Positions 33,494 through 43,235 are shown, numbered from the stretch's first letter. The stretch: 64,000 nucleotides of DNA from Nitrospira sp. KM1 (GCF_011405515.1 NZ_AP022671.1:496001-560000), one strand, 5' to 3'. The notes: generated by a model not told the origin, from the sequence alone. Made by a program: numbers and translations.

Positions 33494-33844
33494 TCGATCA
33501 GAACCCGCGTAAACGGTATCGCTTTCCTCAGCTTCCTGCTCTTTCTAGCTGGGCAGTTCATTGCCCATCTGTTTTGTGTCAAGGGCCGTTGCGACGGCGC
33601 TTGGGAGCGCTCTATTGTCCTGCTTAACGCCGTTATCGGTCTCAGTTACTTCCGGATCAATGTAGCTCGTACCGCTGGAATGCGGGCACCCCTCGTTGTT
33701 TGACGCAGGATTGATGCGCGCGGTCGATTGCGTAAATTGGAAGATCAACAATTCAAGGGAGAAAAAAGTGCACGCAGTGATCGTTGTCAGCGTTCAACGA
33801 CCGTCCACTCGGTGTAAGGGCAACATGAAGAGACAAAGGAGGTG
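33494..33844. other. Convergent intergenic stretch
   Basis: About 350 bases between the ends of the monooxygenase and the ABC ATPase genes. Small open frames have no ribosome site or recognisable product. I see no repeat or RNA gene. Confidence 0.5.
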
Positions 33845-34921
33845 CTACAGTGGCACGGGGATGGGCGCCCTGAAAACCTGCAACTGCTTTGGATGCACAT
33901 ACACAACTTCGTCTTCGTTGAGTCGTAGATCCCGGTACCGCTCCTTGGTCAACTCAACATCAATAATTTGATTGGTGTTGCTGGCAATGAGTTCAATGTG
34001 GACGCGAGCCCCAGCTGTGACTATGTACCGGACGGTAGCCTCCCACTCGTAACTGCTTGAACGGGTTCTCTTTAATGCCAACTCATGAGGTCGTACAAAC
34101 GTCACCTCTTCGCCTTCAGTCAATTGCGGTGGAAAGTCCTGACCGCTGTCTTTCTGTTGCAGATCCAAGTGGCAATGAGGCACGCGGCAATGAAAAATGT
34201 TGACATCACCAAGGAAATGGCACACGAAAGGTGTTATCGGATGTTCGTACACTTCGTCAGGAGTGCCGACTTGTTCGATCCTTCCCTGATGCATCACCAC
34301 CACCCGATCGGTGATCTCCAATGCCTCCTCCTGGTCATGTGTGACCAAGATGCTCGTCACCTGGAGTTCATCATGTAAGCGTCGAATCCAGCGGCGTAGT
34401 TCCTTTCGGACCTTGGCATCCAATGCCCCAAATGGTTCGTCGAGCAGTAGGAGCTTTGGCTCAACGGCCAACGCTCTGGCCAGTGCGACCCGTTGTCGTT
34501 GGCCACCCGATAGTTGAGCCGGGTACCGATTGGCCATATCTTGTAGCTGCACGAGCGCTAACAGCTCCTGCACCTTGCTTTGTATCTGTTGTGAAGGCGG
34601 GCGCTCAGCTCGAGGAAGTACCGTAAGGCCGAACGCCACATTGTCGGCCACGCTCAGATGCCGAAACAACGCATAGTGCTGAAACACAAACCCTACGCGG
34701 CGCTTGGATATGTGCTGATTCGTGACCTCGACTCCGTTTACGCTAATTCTCCCTGTATCCGGATGGTCTAGCCCGGCTAGAATTCGCAGGAGCGTCGTCT
34801 TGCCGCAGCCCGACGGCCCCAGAAGCGCTATCAGTTCACCAGGCCACACCTCCAGATTGACATCGTTCAACACCTCAATATCGTCAAACCGTTTAGATAC
34901 ATGCTCGATTACGATGCTCAT
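33845..34921 (-). CDS. Sulfate/molybdate-type ABC transporter ATP-binding protein
   Basis: 358 residues from ATG 34921. Walker [10 protein letters not shown] near residue 38, Q-loop VFQHYALF, signature [15 protein letters not shown] near 137, Walker [14 protein letters not shown]-loop THDQ; then a C-terminal TOBE-like domain (about 280-358). The sequence is of the CysA type (sulfate/thiosulfate import), but a ModA-like binding protein gene lies 70 bases upstream. No permease gene is present between or beside them, so the membrane partner must be encoded elsewhere, or the unit is incomplete. Confidence 0.9.
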   Translation of the reverse strand: MSIVIEHVSKRFDDIEVLNDVNLEVWPGELIALLGPSGCGKTTLLRILAGLDHPDTGRISVNGVEVTNQHISKRRVGFVFQHYALFRHLSVADNVAFGLTVLPRAERPPSQQIQSKVQELLALVQLQDMANRYPAQLSGGQRQRVALARALAVEPKLLLLDEPFGALDAKVRKELRRWIRRLHDELQVTSILVTHDQEEALEITDRVVVMHQGRIEQVGTPDEVYEHPITPFVCHFLGDVNIFHCRVPHCHLDLQQKDSGQDFPPQLTEGEEVTFVRPHELALKRTRSSSYEWEATVRYIVTAGARVHIELIASNTNQIIDVELTKERYRDLRLNEDEVVYVHPKQLQVFRAPIPVPL

Positions 34922-34991
34922 TGTTCGCTCCCAATTGGCATCAGGGCTGGGAGACACACGCTGTGAAGGTTTTGCCCAGCGTCTAACCCTG

Positions 34992-35813
34992 TCATCGCAG
35001 CTCAGGCTCTGCCTTCTTCGCCACACGGGAATCCGCGGGATCGAATCCCAACTTTGCCAATTGAGGTTGAATTTCACCCGAGAGGAGAAAATCTGTCAGC
35101 TCTCTAGCGGCCGAGTGATTCTTGGCAGTCCATACGGCCGCAATGCCATAGCGGATCGGCCGATGAGACCCTGCTGGGGCGGTGTCAAGAACTCGTATTT
35201 GGTTACTCGAAGCGGCATCAGTCCGATACACCACTCCAATCTCCGCCTCTCCTGCAGCCACCAGATCCAGGACCGCTCGCGAATGCTGTCCATAGACCAA
35301 CTGGGATTTAAAGGTCGGCGCCAACTTGCTGTTCTTCAGAAACTCGACAGCGACCTTTCCTACGGAAGACGTCTTGGGATCGCCGATGGCCAGACGTCTC
35401 ACGGGTGCCTCACGCAATTCGTTTAAGGATGACACCGGCGTCGGTGTTGAAGAGCCGGTGATCAAGACCAACGACGTACTTGCGAACACTTGTTTCGTGC
35501 CATTGAGGACCAACCCCTTCTTCTCCAGATCCTCAATTTCTTCAAAGAGAGATGGCAAATACACATCGATAGGTGCCCCTTCTTCGATTTGCCTTCGCAA
35601 GGTTTGTGAAGGGCCATAGATCACCCGCACCTGGACCTCTGGATGCTGGGATTCGAAGACTGGCAGGGCTTTCCGCAACGCATCCTTCAAGCTATTGGCG
35701 GCGGCGACTGTAAGTATCTCGGGTTGAGCATGAGCTCCCTCAAGCGATCCGTTCACGACGGAGATCAACGCGACGGCGAGCACGATCCGACCGAGAAAAG
35801 ATGCATGTGTCAT
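34992..35813 (-). CDS. modA: Molybdate-type ABC transporter periplasmic binding protein
   Basis: 273 residues from ATG 35813 with AAAGGAG upstream. Signal peptide about 1-29 (cleavage near AHAQPE), then [16 protein letters not shown] (oxyanion-binding Ser), [22 protein letters not shown], and VYRTDAA near 200. This is the ModA layout, binding molybdate or tungstate in the periplasm. It is followed by an ATPase gene but no modB. A second ModA-type or sulfate role is possible; the ligand cannot be fixed from sequence. Confidence 0.87.
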   Translation of the reverse strand: MTHASFLGRIVLAVALISVVNGSLEGAHAQPEILTVAAANSLKDALRKALPVFESQHPEVQVRVIYGPSQTLRRQIEEGAPIDVYLPSLFEEIEDLEKKGLVLNGTKQVFASTSLVLITGSSTPTPVSSLNELREAPVRRLAIGDPKTSSVGKVAVEFLKNSKLAPTFKSQLVYGQHSRAVLDLVAAGEAEIGVVYRTDAASSNQIRVLDTAPAGSHRPIRYGIAAVWTAKNHSAARELTDFLLSGEIQPQLAKLGFDPADSRVAKKAEPELR

Positions 35814-36419
35814 GTCGTGTCTCCTTTGATAGCGAAAGGTGAGTAGTGCCATGTGCGTTTCGATGCAAAAGTCGGGCGCACGGGTGGTTTTGTCCACATC
35901 ACGAAGATCGAGATATAGGATAATCGGCGTGAGTTTCCCTAAAGACTAAAGAAGATGATGCTCTTTGAAGCCATCGAAAGGCGTGTCGATATGTGCTAGC
36001 CGTCACATGAATGATTCAAACATCAGGAGCATTGTGTTGGAGGATCAACATCGGAGGAGCAATGAGTGCTGAAGGTCAGTCACCGGCTTTCTAAGAGTAT
36101 GCAGAAATTTTCACGATGTTGAGGGCATAGGTTCTGCATGTCATACTTTGTCATCCGTACTGTCTTAAGTCTGAATTCACCGACCTATGACTCGCTCATC
36201 CTTATATCCTTTCTCCCTTTTCCCCGGCACACGAATGACGCTGACGTGTTGTCATTGCCAGTCGTAGATTGTCTTCATTTCCAAATTGCGACTTATAATC
36301 GGCGCTGTGGTCATGCGTCCATTTGCTTTAGATAAATGCAACTATGTTGTAACAGCGGAATTATGAGTCTGTAACACCTTGGCGTGTACACGACCAGCAT
36401 TACACGTGAAGAAGCAGGT

Positions 36420-36590
36420 ATGAGCCGACAGAATTCATGGGACGGGAATCGGCGTATCGACACACTCTGTTTTTCAAACGGCGCTGTTAGGAGATCACCA
36501 GGCGCAACTGAATTGGAGCGGAAATTTCATGCCCGAATTGCACGCGGGGGCGGGGGACTTGTCGCTGGAAGCAAAGAATCTCATGTGTAG
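36420..36590 (+). CDS. Small hypothetical protein, copy 1 of the duplicated cassette
   Basis: 56 residues, starting at ATG 36420, with SWDGNRRIDTL, LERKFHARIARGGG and GKESHV-like ending. It is a paralogue of the 57-residue protein at 37993 (TWDG, LEREFHVRMPGG, AGKESRHA). The ribosome site is weak. No known family. Intact frame but its downstream partner is broken, so this copy may be decaying. Confidence 0.4.
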   Translation: MSRQNSWDGNRRIDTLCFSNGAVRRSPGATELERKFHARIARGGGGLVAGSKESHV

Positions 36591-36760
36591 CTCCCGACCT
36601 GTGCTCGTGATTTAACGGATTGCTCGGTACATCAAGCCCAAGCACTGGCCCTTCGCGGCTCCTGGACACGATCTGTGGGGTGTGTGGGCGACGAACGGTT
36701 GCGGATCAAGTGGGACCAGGAGCGGCTCACATCTCAGTGATGCGGAATGGGCAAACGATT
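36583..36760 (+). pseudogene. Broken copy of the basic 70-residue protein gene
   Basis: Starts at ATG 36583 overlapping the previous stop, reads SSRPVLVI and then hits TAA; the frame continues as RIARYIKPKHWPF before losing similarity. The intact relative at 38159 reads RSRPVLLIERAAQYIKPAHWPF. So an in-frame stop and later frameshift killed this copy. Confidence 0.5.
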
Positions 36761-36936
36761 CATTGGGAGGGATTGTTCATGATTCGTCCGGTCGTAACAG
36801 GCATGCGCTACAACATACGTCGAACCCCCGGTTCCTTGTCCTGAGTGCCTTATTAGTCTGGACTGCGTATGACTGATGCCGGCAGCCGCTGGCCAATACT
36901 ACAAAGATAAATTTGAAGAGGGAAAGGCTGTAACCA

Positions 36937-37170
36937 ATGGCTAGGACTATTACCTATAACAACTTTACAGTGAAGTCGGTTCCGCACCAACTATATAACG
37001 ACGAATGGCGACCCAAGCTTATACTGATCTGGACACAGAACGGGTCTAGGACTGTTCGACATCTAGCCCCCTTTGGGACTTGTGCCACGGAGAAAGAGGC
37101 GGACATACGCGGGATCAGCTATGGCCAGCGCGTCATTGACGGGAAGGTACCTGGAGTGACGGTGAAATGA
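36937..37170 (+). CDS. Small conserved-looking hypothetical protein, 77 residues
   Basis: ATG 36937 follows GAGGGAAAGG at good spacing. The product begins MARTITYNNFTVKS and ends with a helix ADIRGISYGQRVIDGKVPG; the beta-rich N-terminal half and final amphipathic helix resemble a group of short stand-alone proteins of unknown role. No membrane segment. It lies between the two copies of the duplicated cassette. Confidence 0.55.
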   Translation: MARTITYNNFTVKSVPHQLYNDEWRPKLILIWTQNGSRTVRHLAPFGTCATEKEADIRGISYGQRVIDGKVPGVTVK

Positions 37171-37241
37171 GAACTCGTCGGAGGTAAAGAGCAGAAGGAC
37201 AAACCCTTTCGTCCCTGACTGCTGGATTGGTACTCTGTGGA

Positions 37242-37373
37242 ATGCTCATTCTCTTATTCATTTTCGCAGGAATTTGGAGTTCATTGGTTCATGGTGGTTA
37301 CGCAAGAACGTTCCTTAAACCCGTTTCAGAAGAATGCCATACTGTCCAGGAATGCAACGCCGCAACGAAATAG
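37242..37373 (+). CDS. Possible small membrane or exported protein, 43 residues
   Basis: ATG 37242 opens a frame with a strongly hydrophobic start (MLILLFIFAGIWSSLV) followed by a polar tail with two Cys. No clear ribosome site. It may be a tiny membrane protein or chance. Confidence 0.25.
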   Translation: MLILLFIFAGIWSSLVHGGYARTFLKPVSEECHTVQECNAATK

Positions 37374-37639
37374 CAAATCGCAGACTTAAGCGTATTCCTC
37401 CGTGACGTCGTCATTGGCCAGCAAGTTTCCCAATCAGATCAGATCAATCGGCCTGGCCGTTCTTCGACATTAGCCGGAAGCCACACCCGCCGACAGGCTC
37501 GCCATTGGTGGGGAGCGCCACACGGCTGGATTGTTTGAAGATCATGATCGTCACTCTGGGCGATCGATCGCCGGCATAGGGTGGGGAGTGTTTATGAAAA
37601 GGAATTACACCAATGGTCGCCGACGGTGTAAAACGCCAT

Positions 37640-38340
37640 GTTGGGAGAGCAGCAGTTCGCCTGCCAGAAGTGCTGATGGTCGGTCACTCCTCGGTAGGTC
37701 GAGGGCGATAAATTTGAGCATTACAAGTGGTATGGGTTCTGCATAAAGCTGCTGTAGAACTTAATTCAGTCTGAGGATTGTTATTCGTATGACACTCATT
37801 CTGCCAGATTTGCCGCTTCGCCCTCGTCAATATCGGATGAGCCTTTCCGCAGTACGCGCACTCACCTGTTGTCAGTGAGCACCGGCACAACGGCTCTCTG
37901 ACCTTTAAGAACGCAACTCCGTTGTAACCGAACGACAATCAGATGTAGCCCACCGTCGTTACACTGTCCGCATCACGACTAGGGAGGCGAGCATGGAACA
38001 TCAAAAAACCTGGGACGGACAATCTGCACATCGGCATACGTTATTTCAGGCTGCTCCCTTGGGAGACCAACAGACTCACCTGCGATTGGAACGGGAATTT
38101 CATGTCAGGATGCCGGGCGGATGGAGTGAGCTGTCACCGGCAGGCAAGGAGTCCCGTCATGCGTAGATCCCGACCCGTGCTCTTGATCGAACGGGCTGCT
38201 CAGTACATTAAACCGGCTCATTGGCCCTTTCGTGGCTCCTGGACGAGGTCTGTTCGGCGCGGGCGCCGAACTGTTGAGCAGATCAAGTGGACGAGAAGGG
38301 GTGCACGGGTTTCATTGGTCCAGCGCGGACAGGTTCTTCC
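37640..38340 (+). repeat. Degenerate 0.7-kb duplication, copy 2
   Basis: The better-kept copy of the block at 36040-36760; it carries the two overlapping intact small genes at 37993 and 38159. Direct orientation, 1.6 kb apart. No transposase or terminal inverted repeats seen. Confidence 0.6.
37993..38166 (+). CDS. Small hypothetical protein, copy 2 of the duplicated cassette
   Basis: 57 residues from ATG 37993 with GGGAGG upstream at ideal spacing. Rich in His and Gln (HQKTWDGQSAHRH, QQTHLRLEREFHVRM). Overlaps the next gene by eight bases, so the two are a translational pair. No family recognised. The duplication of the pair suggests it is a real gene. Confidence 0.5.
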   Translation: MEHQKTWDGQSAHRHTLFQAAPLGDQQTHLRLEREFHVRMPGGWSELSPAGKESRHA

Positions 38341-38371
38341 TTCGAAGAATTATTCGCGGCACGGCAAGTAG
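38159..38371 (+). CDS. Small basic hypothetical protein, 70 residues
   Basis: Starts at ATG 38159 inside the end of the previous gene. Very basic (many Arg), with IERAAQYIKPAHWPFRGSW and then a stretch rich in Arg pairs (RRGRR, TRRGAR). It could bind nucleic acid, but no domain is recognised. A broken paralogue lies at 36583. Confidence 0.45.
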   Translation: MRRSRPVLLIERAAQYIKPAHWPFRGSWTRSVRRGRRTVEQIKWTRRGARVSLVQRGQVLPSKNYSRHGK

Positions 38372-38581
38372 CATCCGTCAAGAAACGAGAATCGAACCCG
38401 CCGCTCGTCGCCCTGAATGTCCTGATTCTGTGTGCGGTCCTTTGGCCTCTGCACCCGGCCAGGTCAAGCAACACAGTCCCAGCAGTCTCCGATTTGCACG
38501 TAGAGGCGACTCTTGAGCGTGGAGCAGTCAATGCGCATTAGGATTTCGATGCCATGACATTACCTTCTTGCTTGAGCAATC

Positions 38582-38743
38582 ATGGAATCTGCAGCGAAAG
38601 CCGATCATACAGCACGAAAATACTATGCCCAAGAAGCCTTCATCCTCTTGCAGCGGTCTGTCAGCCACGGAGACTTCGGTTTAGGGAAAGTCGAATCGGT
38701 GCTGGCCTTAATTCAAAGCCTGCTATCTGATAAGGCAATTTGA
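38582..38743 (+). CDS. Small helical hypothetical protein, 53 residues
   Basis: ATG 38582 opens a 53-residue frame, likely all alpha-helical (ARKYYAQEAFILLQRSV, VESVLALIQSLLSDKAI). Its stop lies just before the Shine-Dalgarno site of the pseudo-receiver gene, 14 bases from its ATG, suggesting a two-gene unit. No family recognised. Confidence 0.4.
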   Translation: MESAAKADHTARKYYAQEAFILLQRSVSHGDFGLGKVESVLALIQSLLSDKAI

Positions 38744-38757
38744 GGAGGTTTCAGATC

Positions 38758-39240
38758 ATGAATGAACAAGAGCTGCATCCCATCTCAATTCTACTGATTG
38801 ATAGCAACGATGAGGAACGGCACTATCACGCCGAATGCCTGAAGACCTATTCTTCTAGCTATCGCATTTATGAGGCGGCGACCGGCCAGCGAGGTTTGGA
38901 GCAGTTCAAAAGCTCTCCACAGACCGATTGCGTGGTGGTGGAACTCGACCTCCCTGATATGTCGGGGTACAAGGTACTGCTCGACCTTGTTCCTATTGCC
39001 TCCTCCCCAACCGTCCCGGTGATTATCCTCACCAGACTGACGAACCCGTTGTTGCTGGAACTCGCAATGAGAACAGGTGCGCAGGCCGCGTTTCGCAAAG
39101 TCTCAACGTCCGGGGAAGTCATAGGTCTAACGATACGAACCGCGGTGGCGACCGTACCAAGACCCGTCAGGACACCCCTCGCAGACCTGGGTCGGCGCAT
39201 TTATCGTCCTCTTCAACGGCCCGTCCATGTACTGGATTGA
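38758..39240 (+). CDS. Receiver-domain protein with Glu at the phosphorylation site
   Basis: 160 residues from ATG 38758, preceded by AGGAGG. A single receiver domain: ILLIDSNDEER (acid pocket, second Asp replaced by Ser), VVVELDLPDMSGYKVL with Glu at the place of the phosphorylated Asp (four residues before the Pro), ILTRL (conserved Thr) and FRKVS (conserved Lys). About 35 extra residues with many Arg and Pro follow. Asp-to-Glu often mimics the phosphorylated state, so it is likely constitutively active or works by binding. No output domain. Confidence 0.82.
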   Translation: MNEQELHPISILLIDSNDEERHYHAECLKTYSSSYRIYEAATGQRGLEQFKSSPQTDCVVVELDLPDMSGYKVLLDLVPIASSPTVPVIILTRLTNPLLLELAMRTGAQAAFRKVSTSGEVIGLTIRTAVATVPRPVRTPLADLGRRIYRPLQRPVHVLD

Positions 39241-39341
39241 GACGACCCCGCGTCGACGCCATAGCTGACGTCGAGAGAGACGGTCCTTAACTTGCATTGT
39301 GGATGCGCAGTGGATTCACTGCGTAAGAAAGGAGCGTGCAC

Positions 39342-39608
39342 ATGTCATTACGACTACGCATGATCACCGTTCCTCCAATTATCATTGATGCAGATGGTCA
39401 ACCATCTGAGGAGACCGATTGGTGGAAAAACGGATTGTCATCGGACGGTGCCAGAGATTCTGATAGGAGTCTGGTGAATCCTTCGGCAAGCAATCAGCCG
39501 ATCCCAGGTCAGAGTGACGTCGTCAGCGCTTCAAGGTGTTCCATCAACATAGGCGTGCAGGCGATCGTGACACTACTAAATGGAGCTAGCGAAGTGATCT
39601 CCATGTAA
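39342..39608 (+). CDS. Small hypothetical protein, 88 residues
   Basis: ATG 39342 follows AAAGGAG at ideal spacing. The N-terminus MSLRLRMITVPPIIIDADG is hydrophobic, the middle polar and Ser/Asp-rich, and the C-terminus ends INIGVQAIVTLLNGASEVISM, a possible short helix. No family recognised. A hairpin follows the stop. Confidence 0.45.
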   Translation: MSLRLRMITVPPIIIDADGQPSEETDWWKNGLSSDGARDSDRSLVNPSASNQPIPGQSDVVSASRCSINIGVQAIVTLLNGASEVISM

Positions 39609-39612
39609 GAAC

Positions 39613-39643
39613 AAGGACAACGGGCTGCCACCTGTTTGTCCTT
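39613..39643 (+). terminator. Hairpin terminator after the 88-residue gene
   Basis: AAGGACAA (39613-39620) pairs with TTGTCCTT (39636-39643), 15-base loop, followed by a pyrimidine-rich run. It starts four bases after the stop codon. Confidence 0.55.
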
Positions 39644-39832
39644 ATCTCCCTTTCGTCTGAGTACCCAATCCTAGTCCACATTTCTTTCGACTAAACCACA
39701 CCCGCCTCGTAAAAGCTCGGGCCACCATTCCTCGGGAAAACTGGAGGAGATGTTCAGGTGTGCAACGACAACGTCCCAGCGGTACGCACATCATTCAATG
39801 AAAGTCTCTCGAGTCTGTTTAGCACAAATTTA

Positions 39833-40188
39833 TCACAGCCATAGTTGGGAGGAGCTTCCCAGCATTGTGAGAAAGATGGTAAGTGATTGATATTCTAGTG
39901 GTGAGACGCCAGAAAACATCGCTTCCAGCTCCTTCCCAACCACCCCTAAAACCTTTGTCAGAGCATCAAGTAGGGTGCATGCCTTTATGCAAGCGGAGGC
40001 GACAAATTCGCATGTGCAACTTATCGGCATGCTACATTTGTGACCGTAAGAAATTCTAGATGTCTTAGGGTAGGGGGGGTCGCCATTTGCATGTAATCGG
40101 CAATGTCACGGTGCAACTCTTGAACTTGATTGGCGTGTTGTTGCCCAAGACTCCCGGTCTTGGCTACGGCCTTGGAAACCTGTAGCAT
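39833..40188 (-). pseudogene. Possible decayed coding stretch before the DUF748 gene
   Basis: The 670 bases from 39609 to 40278 hold no clear gene. On the minus strand two overlapping frames read like protein: a 55-residue frame from ATG 40188 (LQVSKAVAKTGSLGQQHANQ) and another of 65 residues from 40030 (LLDALTKVLGVVGKELEAM). Their helical character suggests one broken gene, but I recognise no family. Confidence 0.25.
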
Positions 40189-40278
40189 GACCCTCAAGAC
40201 ATTGTTCCAATTTTTCAGCGTTTGGAAGAGGGAGTTGGAACTTTCTCCTTCCGGCGCACCAGTTGAAATAGGCGATTC

Positions 40279-43227
40279 ATGCGCAAGTTGTTCCGTCCCA
40301 TTCCGCTTGCAGTGCTCTCGCTGACCTTTCTACTCCTGTACGCACTCGCCGGATTTTTCCTCCTTCCATACATCATTCAGGCCTATGTATTTCCGAAGGT
40401 GTCCGAGCAATTGCAGCGTCCCGTGTTCGCAAGAGAGGTGGCGGTCAATCCTTTCGAGCTCTCACTTCGATTGACCGGATTTCAAATCCAGGAGCAGGAT
40501 GCCTCCCCCTTGCTCGGCTTTGAAGAATTTTTCGTCAATTTTCAGGCCGTTTCGCTCGTGCGCCGCGCGTATGTGTTCGACACAATCCGTTTTACTGTTC
40601 CCTTCGTATCGGTCAAGATCGCCAAAGATGGACGCGTCAACATCGCTCATATCGTCCCGCCGGCGTCTGAACCGGCTCCGGCTCAACAGGAGCCTAAACC
40701 GGCCTCGGAAATACCGGCCGTCCAGATCGGCCGATTCGAAATCGAACAGGGAGTCGTGGAGTTTCTCGACGAAACAAAGAAGAGACCATTTTCCCTCGAC
40801 ATCGTTCCCATTAATATTGTTCTGAACGATTTTCACACCAAACCCGGAGGCGAAAATACGTATGCGTTCACCGCGGAACTGGGCAAGGACAAGACGCTGA
40901 GCTGGGAGGGCCGAGCCTCTCTCGAGCCGCTCGAGTCTGAAGGCAAACTGTCGTTCAGAGGGTTGCAACTTCCCGTACTGTGGAAATACGTCCAAGACAC
41001 CTTCAGATTCGCCCTCACAAGCGGGACGTTCGAGGTGGACGGACGATATCGGTTCGATGCCGGCACCTCGCCACCGGAGATCGTCGCAACCGAGGGTTCC
41101 ATACGAGTCGCGAACTTGTCGATCCAAGAACTCGAAGGTGTTGAACCGGTCATTTCGATTCCCTCTATTGCCGTGGATGGAATTCACCTCGATGTCCGGC
41201 AGCGCACGGTGGATATCCCGTCCGTTAAAATTTCCGATGCAGTATGGTTAGCCTGGCTCAACGCTGATAAGACCGTCAATTATCAGTCCCTATTCGCGCC
41301 AGTGCCTTCGGAACCTTCACCGACAGCGTTGGAACCGCCGTCCGTTACGACATCCGAACCTCCTGCACGGCCATGGACAGTCACCTTGCATGATGCAAGC
41401 CTCGAGAATCATACGGTCCGGTTCGAAGACCGGTCTTTGCCGACGGTCATGCATACAGAGATCACCAATCTCTCAGTACATACGCATGACGTGACAATTC
41501 CTCTTTCATCGCCAGTTCCTTTGTCGGTCGACATGACCGTCAATCAATCAGGAAAATTGAAACTGACAGGAGAAGTGGCAGTCAACCCGGTCCAAGCCAG
41601 CTTCGCCTTGAGCCTGAAACAGATTGCTCTGAAACCGTTCGAGCCCTACATCGAGCCGTTCGCACGCATCGTCGTGGAATCCGGAGAACTGAACATGGAC
41701 GGGAAGGTCCGCTTCGCCCAGCAGCATGCCAATGCGCCGATGTTGACCTATGCAGGCAATCTCGGTCTACGCGGACTGGCCATTGCGGAACGCGAAGATG
41801 GCACGCCGTTATTATCGTGGAAACAGCTGCAGTTCAAGCAAATCGACCTCGCCGTAGCCCCGACGGAGATCACCGTGGAGGAAATCGGCCTTGATCAGCC
41901 TGTCGTGCGCCTTGCCGTTCTGCCGGACGGACAATTGAATGTGAGCCGCATACAATCCAGGTCACCGGAAAAGGCTGCGGCCTCTCAAAAAGAGAAAATC
42001 CCACCCCCGGCACAGCACCCGCCGTCAACAACGGTTGGGATTAAGACCGTAAAACTGCTGAAAGGTCAGGTACTCTTTCAGGACGAATCACTTCAGCCCA
42101 CGGCGCGGATCGGAATTTATGACCTGACAGGAACCGTCAAAGGTCTTTCATCCAAGCAAGTCGCCAAAGCAGACGTCAACATATCTGGCCGCGTCGACAA
42201 GGTTGCACCCTTGAAGATTGCGGGGACCATCAATCCGCTTTCCGAAGAGACCGCCACTGATCTGACCGTCAAATTCGACAATGTAGACCTGACGGCAGCC
42301 ACGTCCTACAGCGGGAAATATGCGGGCTATCCGATCAAAAAAGGCAAACTCTTCCTGAACCTTGCTTACAAAGTATCCCAAAAGCACCTTGAGGCGGAGA
42401 ATGCCGTCACGATCGACCAATTGACATTCGGCGACAAGACGGACAGTCCGGACGCGACCTCTCTTCCCGTGCCGTTTGCCGTGGCTCTGCTGAAAGACCG
42501 GAAGGGGAAGATAGAGATCGACCTTCCCATACGGGGAGACCTGAATGATCCCGATTTCAAATACGGCAAGGTGTTGCTGTCCACGCTTGTCAATCTTATG
42601 GCCAAACTCGTAGCTTCCCCCTTTGCGTTGGCCGGCAAACTCATTCCTGGAGGTGAAGACGGTGAGGAGTTACAATTTTTTGAATTCTCGCCAGGATCGG
42701 CCATCAGTCCAGACCAAGAATTGAAAAAGACCGAGGCGATCACCAAAGCCCTGCTCGAACGGCCCGGCCTGCGCTTGGAAATTACCGGTGCGGTGGATCC
42801 GACTCGCGACCACCAGGCGCTTGGAATGTTGAGGCTTGCCGCTCAGGTGCAGACCTTGTGGAACAAGGAACGCGGCAAGTCGCCGAGCAATGCTCAACCC
42901 GTCCCTGTGGAGGAAGAACAGCACCTGGTAAAAAATCTGTATGATCAACTGCCTGGAGTATCTCGAGACAGGCAGGCACCGACACCGTCCAACCAGGCGA
43001 TCCCACCACCCAGCCTCGCGGAGATGAAACGGGCGTTGGTCGCTTCGATGCCACCGGATGAAGAAGCGCTTCGCGCCCTGGCCCAGCAGCGTGCTGAGGA
43101 GATCCGAACCCAGCTGACGGGAGAAGGGAAGCTACCGGAAGAACGCGTCTATATGACCGAAGTGGATATCAACGCAACAGGTCACGATCAAATTCGAAGC
43201 CGCCTTGCGATCACCGCGGCCCCCTGA
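40279..43227 (+). CDS. DUF748 (AsmA-like) envelope protein
   Basis: 982 residues: one N-terminal transmembrane helix (about 8-34) and a long periplasmic beta-rich repeat region with the DUF748 hallmarks (RPVFAREVAVNPFELSLRL near 55, DLPIRGDLNDPDFKYGKVL near 750, FSPGSAISPDQ near 800, followed by the LEITGAVDPTRD block). Pro/Ser/Glu-rich linkers lie near 130-145, 340-360 and 560-585. AsmA-like proteins are thought to help lipid transport or outer-membrane assembly; DUF748 members are long and uncharacterised. No operon partners. Confidence 0.9.
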   Translation: MRKLFRPIPLAVLSLTFLLLYALAGFFLLPYIIQAYVFPKVSEQLQRPVFAREVAVNPFELSLRLTGFQIQEQDASPLLGFEEFFVNFQAVSLVRRAYVFDTIRFTVPFVSVKIAKDGRVNIAHIVPPASEPAPAQQEPKPASEIPAVQIGRFEIEQGVVEFLDETKKRPFSLDIVPINIVLNDFHTKPGGENTYAFTAELGKDKTLSWEGRASLEPLESEGKLSFRGLQLPVLWKYVQDTFRFALTSGTFEVDGRYRFDAGTSPPEIVATEGSIRVANLSIQELEGVEPVISIPSIAVDGIHLDVRQRTVDIPSVKISDAVWLAWLNADKTVNYQSLFAPVPSEPSPTALEPPSVTTSEPPARPWTVTLHDASLENHTVRFEDRSLPTVMHTEITNLSVHTHDVTIPLSSPVPLSVDMTVNQSGKLKLTGEVAVNPVQASFALSLKQIALKPFEPYIEPFARIVVESGELNMDGKVRFAQQHANAPMLTYAGNLGLRGLAIAEREDGTPLLSWKQLQFKQIDLAVAPTEITVEEIGLDQPVVRLAVLPDGQLNVSRIQSRSPEKAAASQKEKIPPPAQHPPSTTVGIKTVKLLKGQVLFQDESLQPTARIGIYDLTGTVKGLSSKQVAKADVNISGRVDKVAPLKIAGTINPLSEETATDLTVKFDNVDLTAATSYSGKYAGYPIKKGKLFLNLAYKVSQKHLEAENAVTIDQLTFGDKTDSPDATSLPVPFAVALLKDRKGKIEIDLPIRGDLNDPDFKYGKVLLSTLVNLMAKLVASPFALAGKLIPGGEDGEELQFFEFSPGSAISPDQELKKTEAITKALLERPGLRLEITGAVDPTRDHQALGMLRLAAQVQTLWNKERGKSPSNAQPVPVEEEQHLVKNLYDQLPGVSRDRQAPTPSNQAIPPPSLAEMKRALVASMPPDEEALRALAQQRAEEIRTQLTGEGKLPEERVYMTEVDINATGHDQIRSRLAITAAP

Positions 43228-43235
43228 CCACCGCA

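Larger units (their letters stand above)
36040..36760 (+). repeat. Degenerate 0.7-kb duplication, copy 1
   Basis: This stretch and 37640-38340 align in order: GTGCTGA-GGTC-GTCAC, GGTTCTGCAT, a CAACT-GTTGTAAC stretch, a small ORF containing TWDG/SWDG and LEREFH/LERKFH, then a second small ORF with SRPVL and YIKP-HWPF. Copy 1 is the more decayed. It lies within a 1.1-kb stretch after modA that otherwise has no gene I can support. Confidence 0.6.

Noticed and set aside
36384-36419. An N-terminal extension of the small cassette protein from ATG 36384
   Set aside because: The paralogue at 37993 starts at the equivalent of 36420 with a strong ribosome site.
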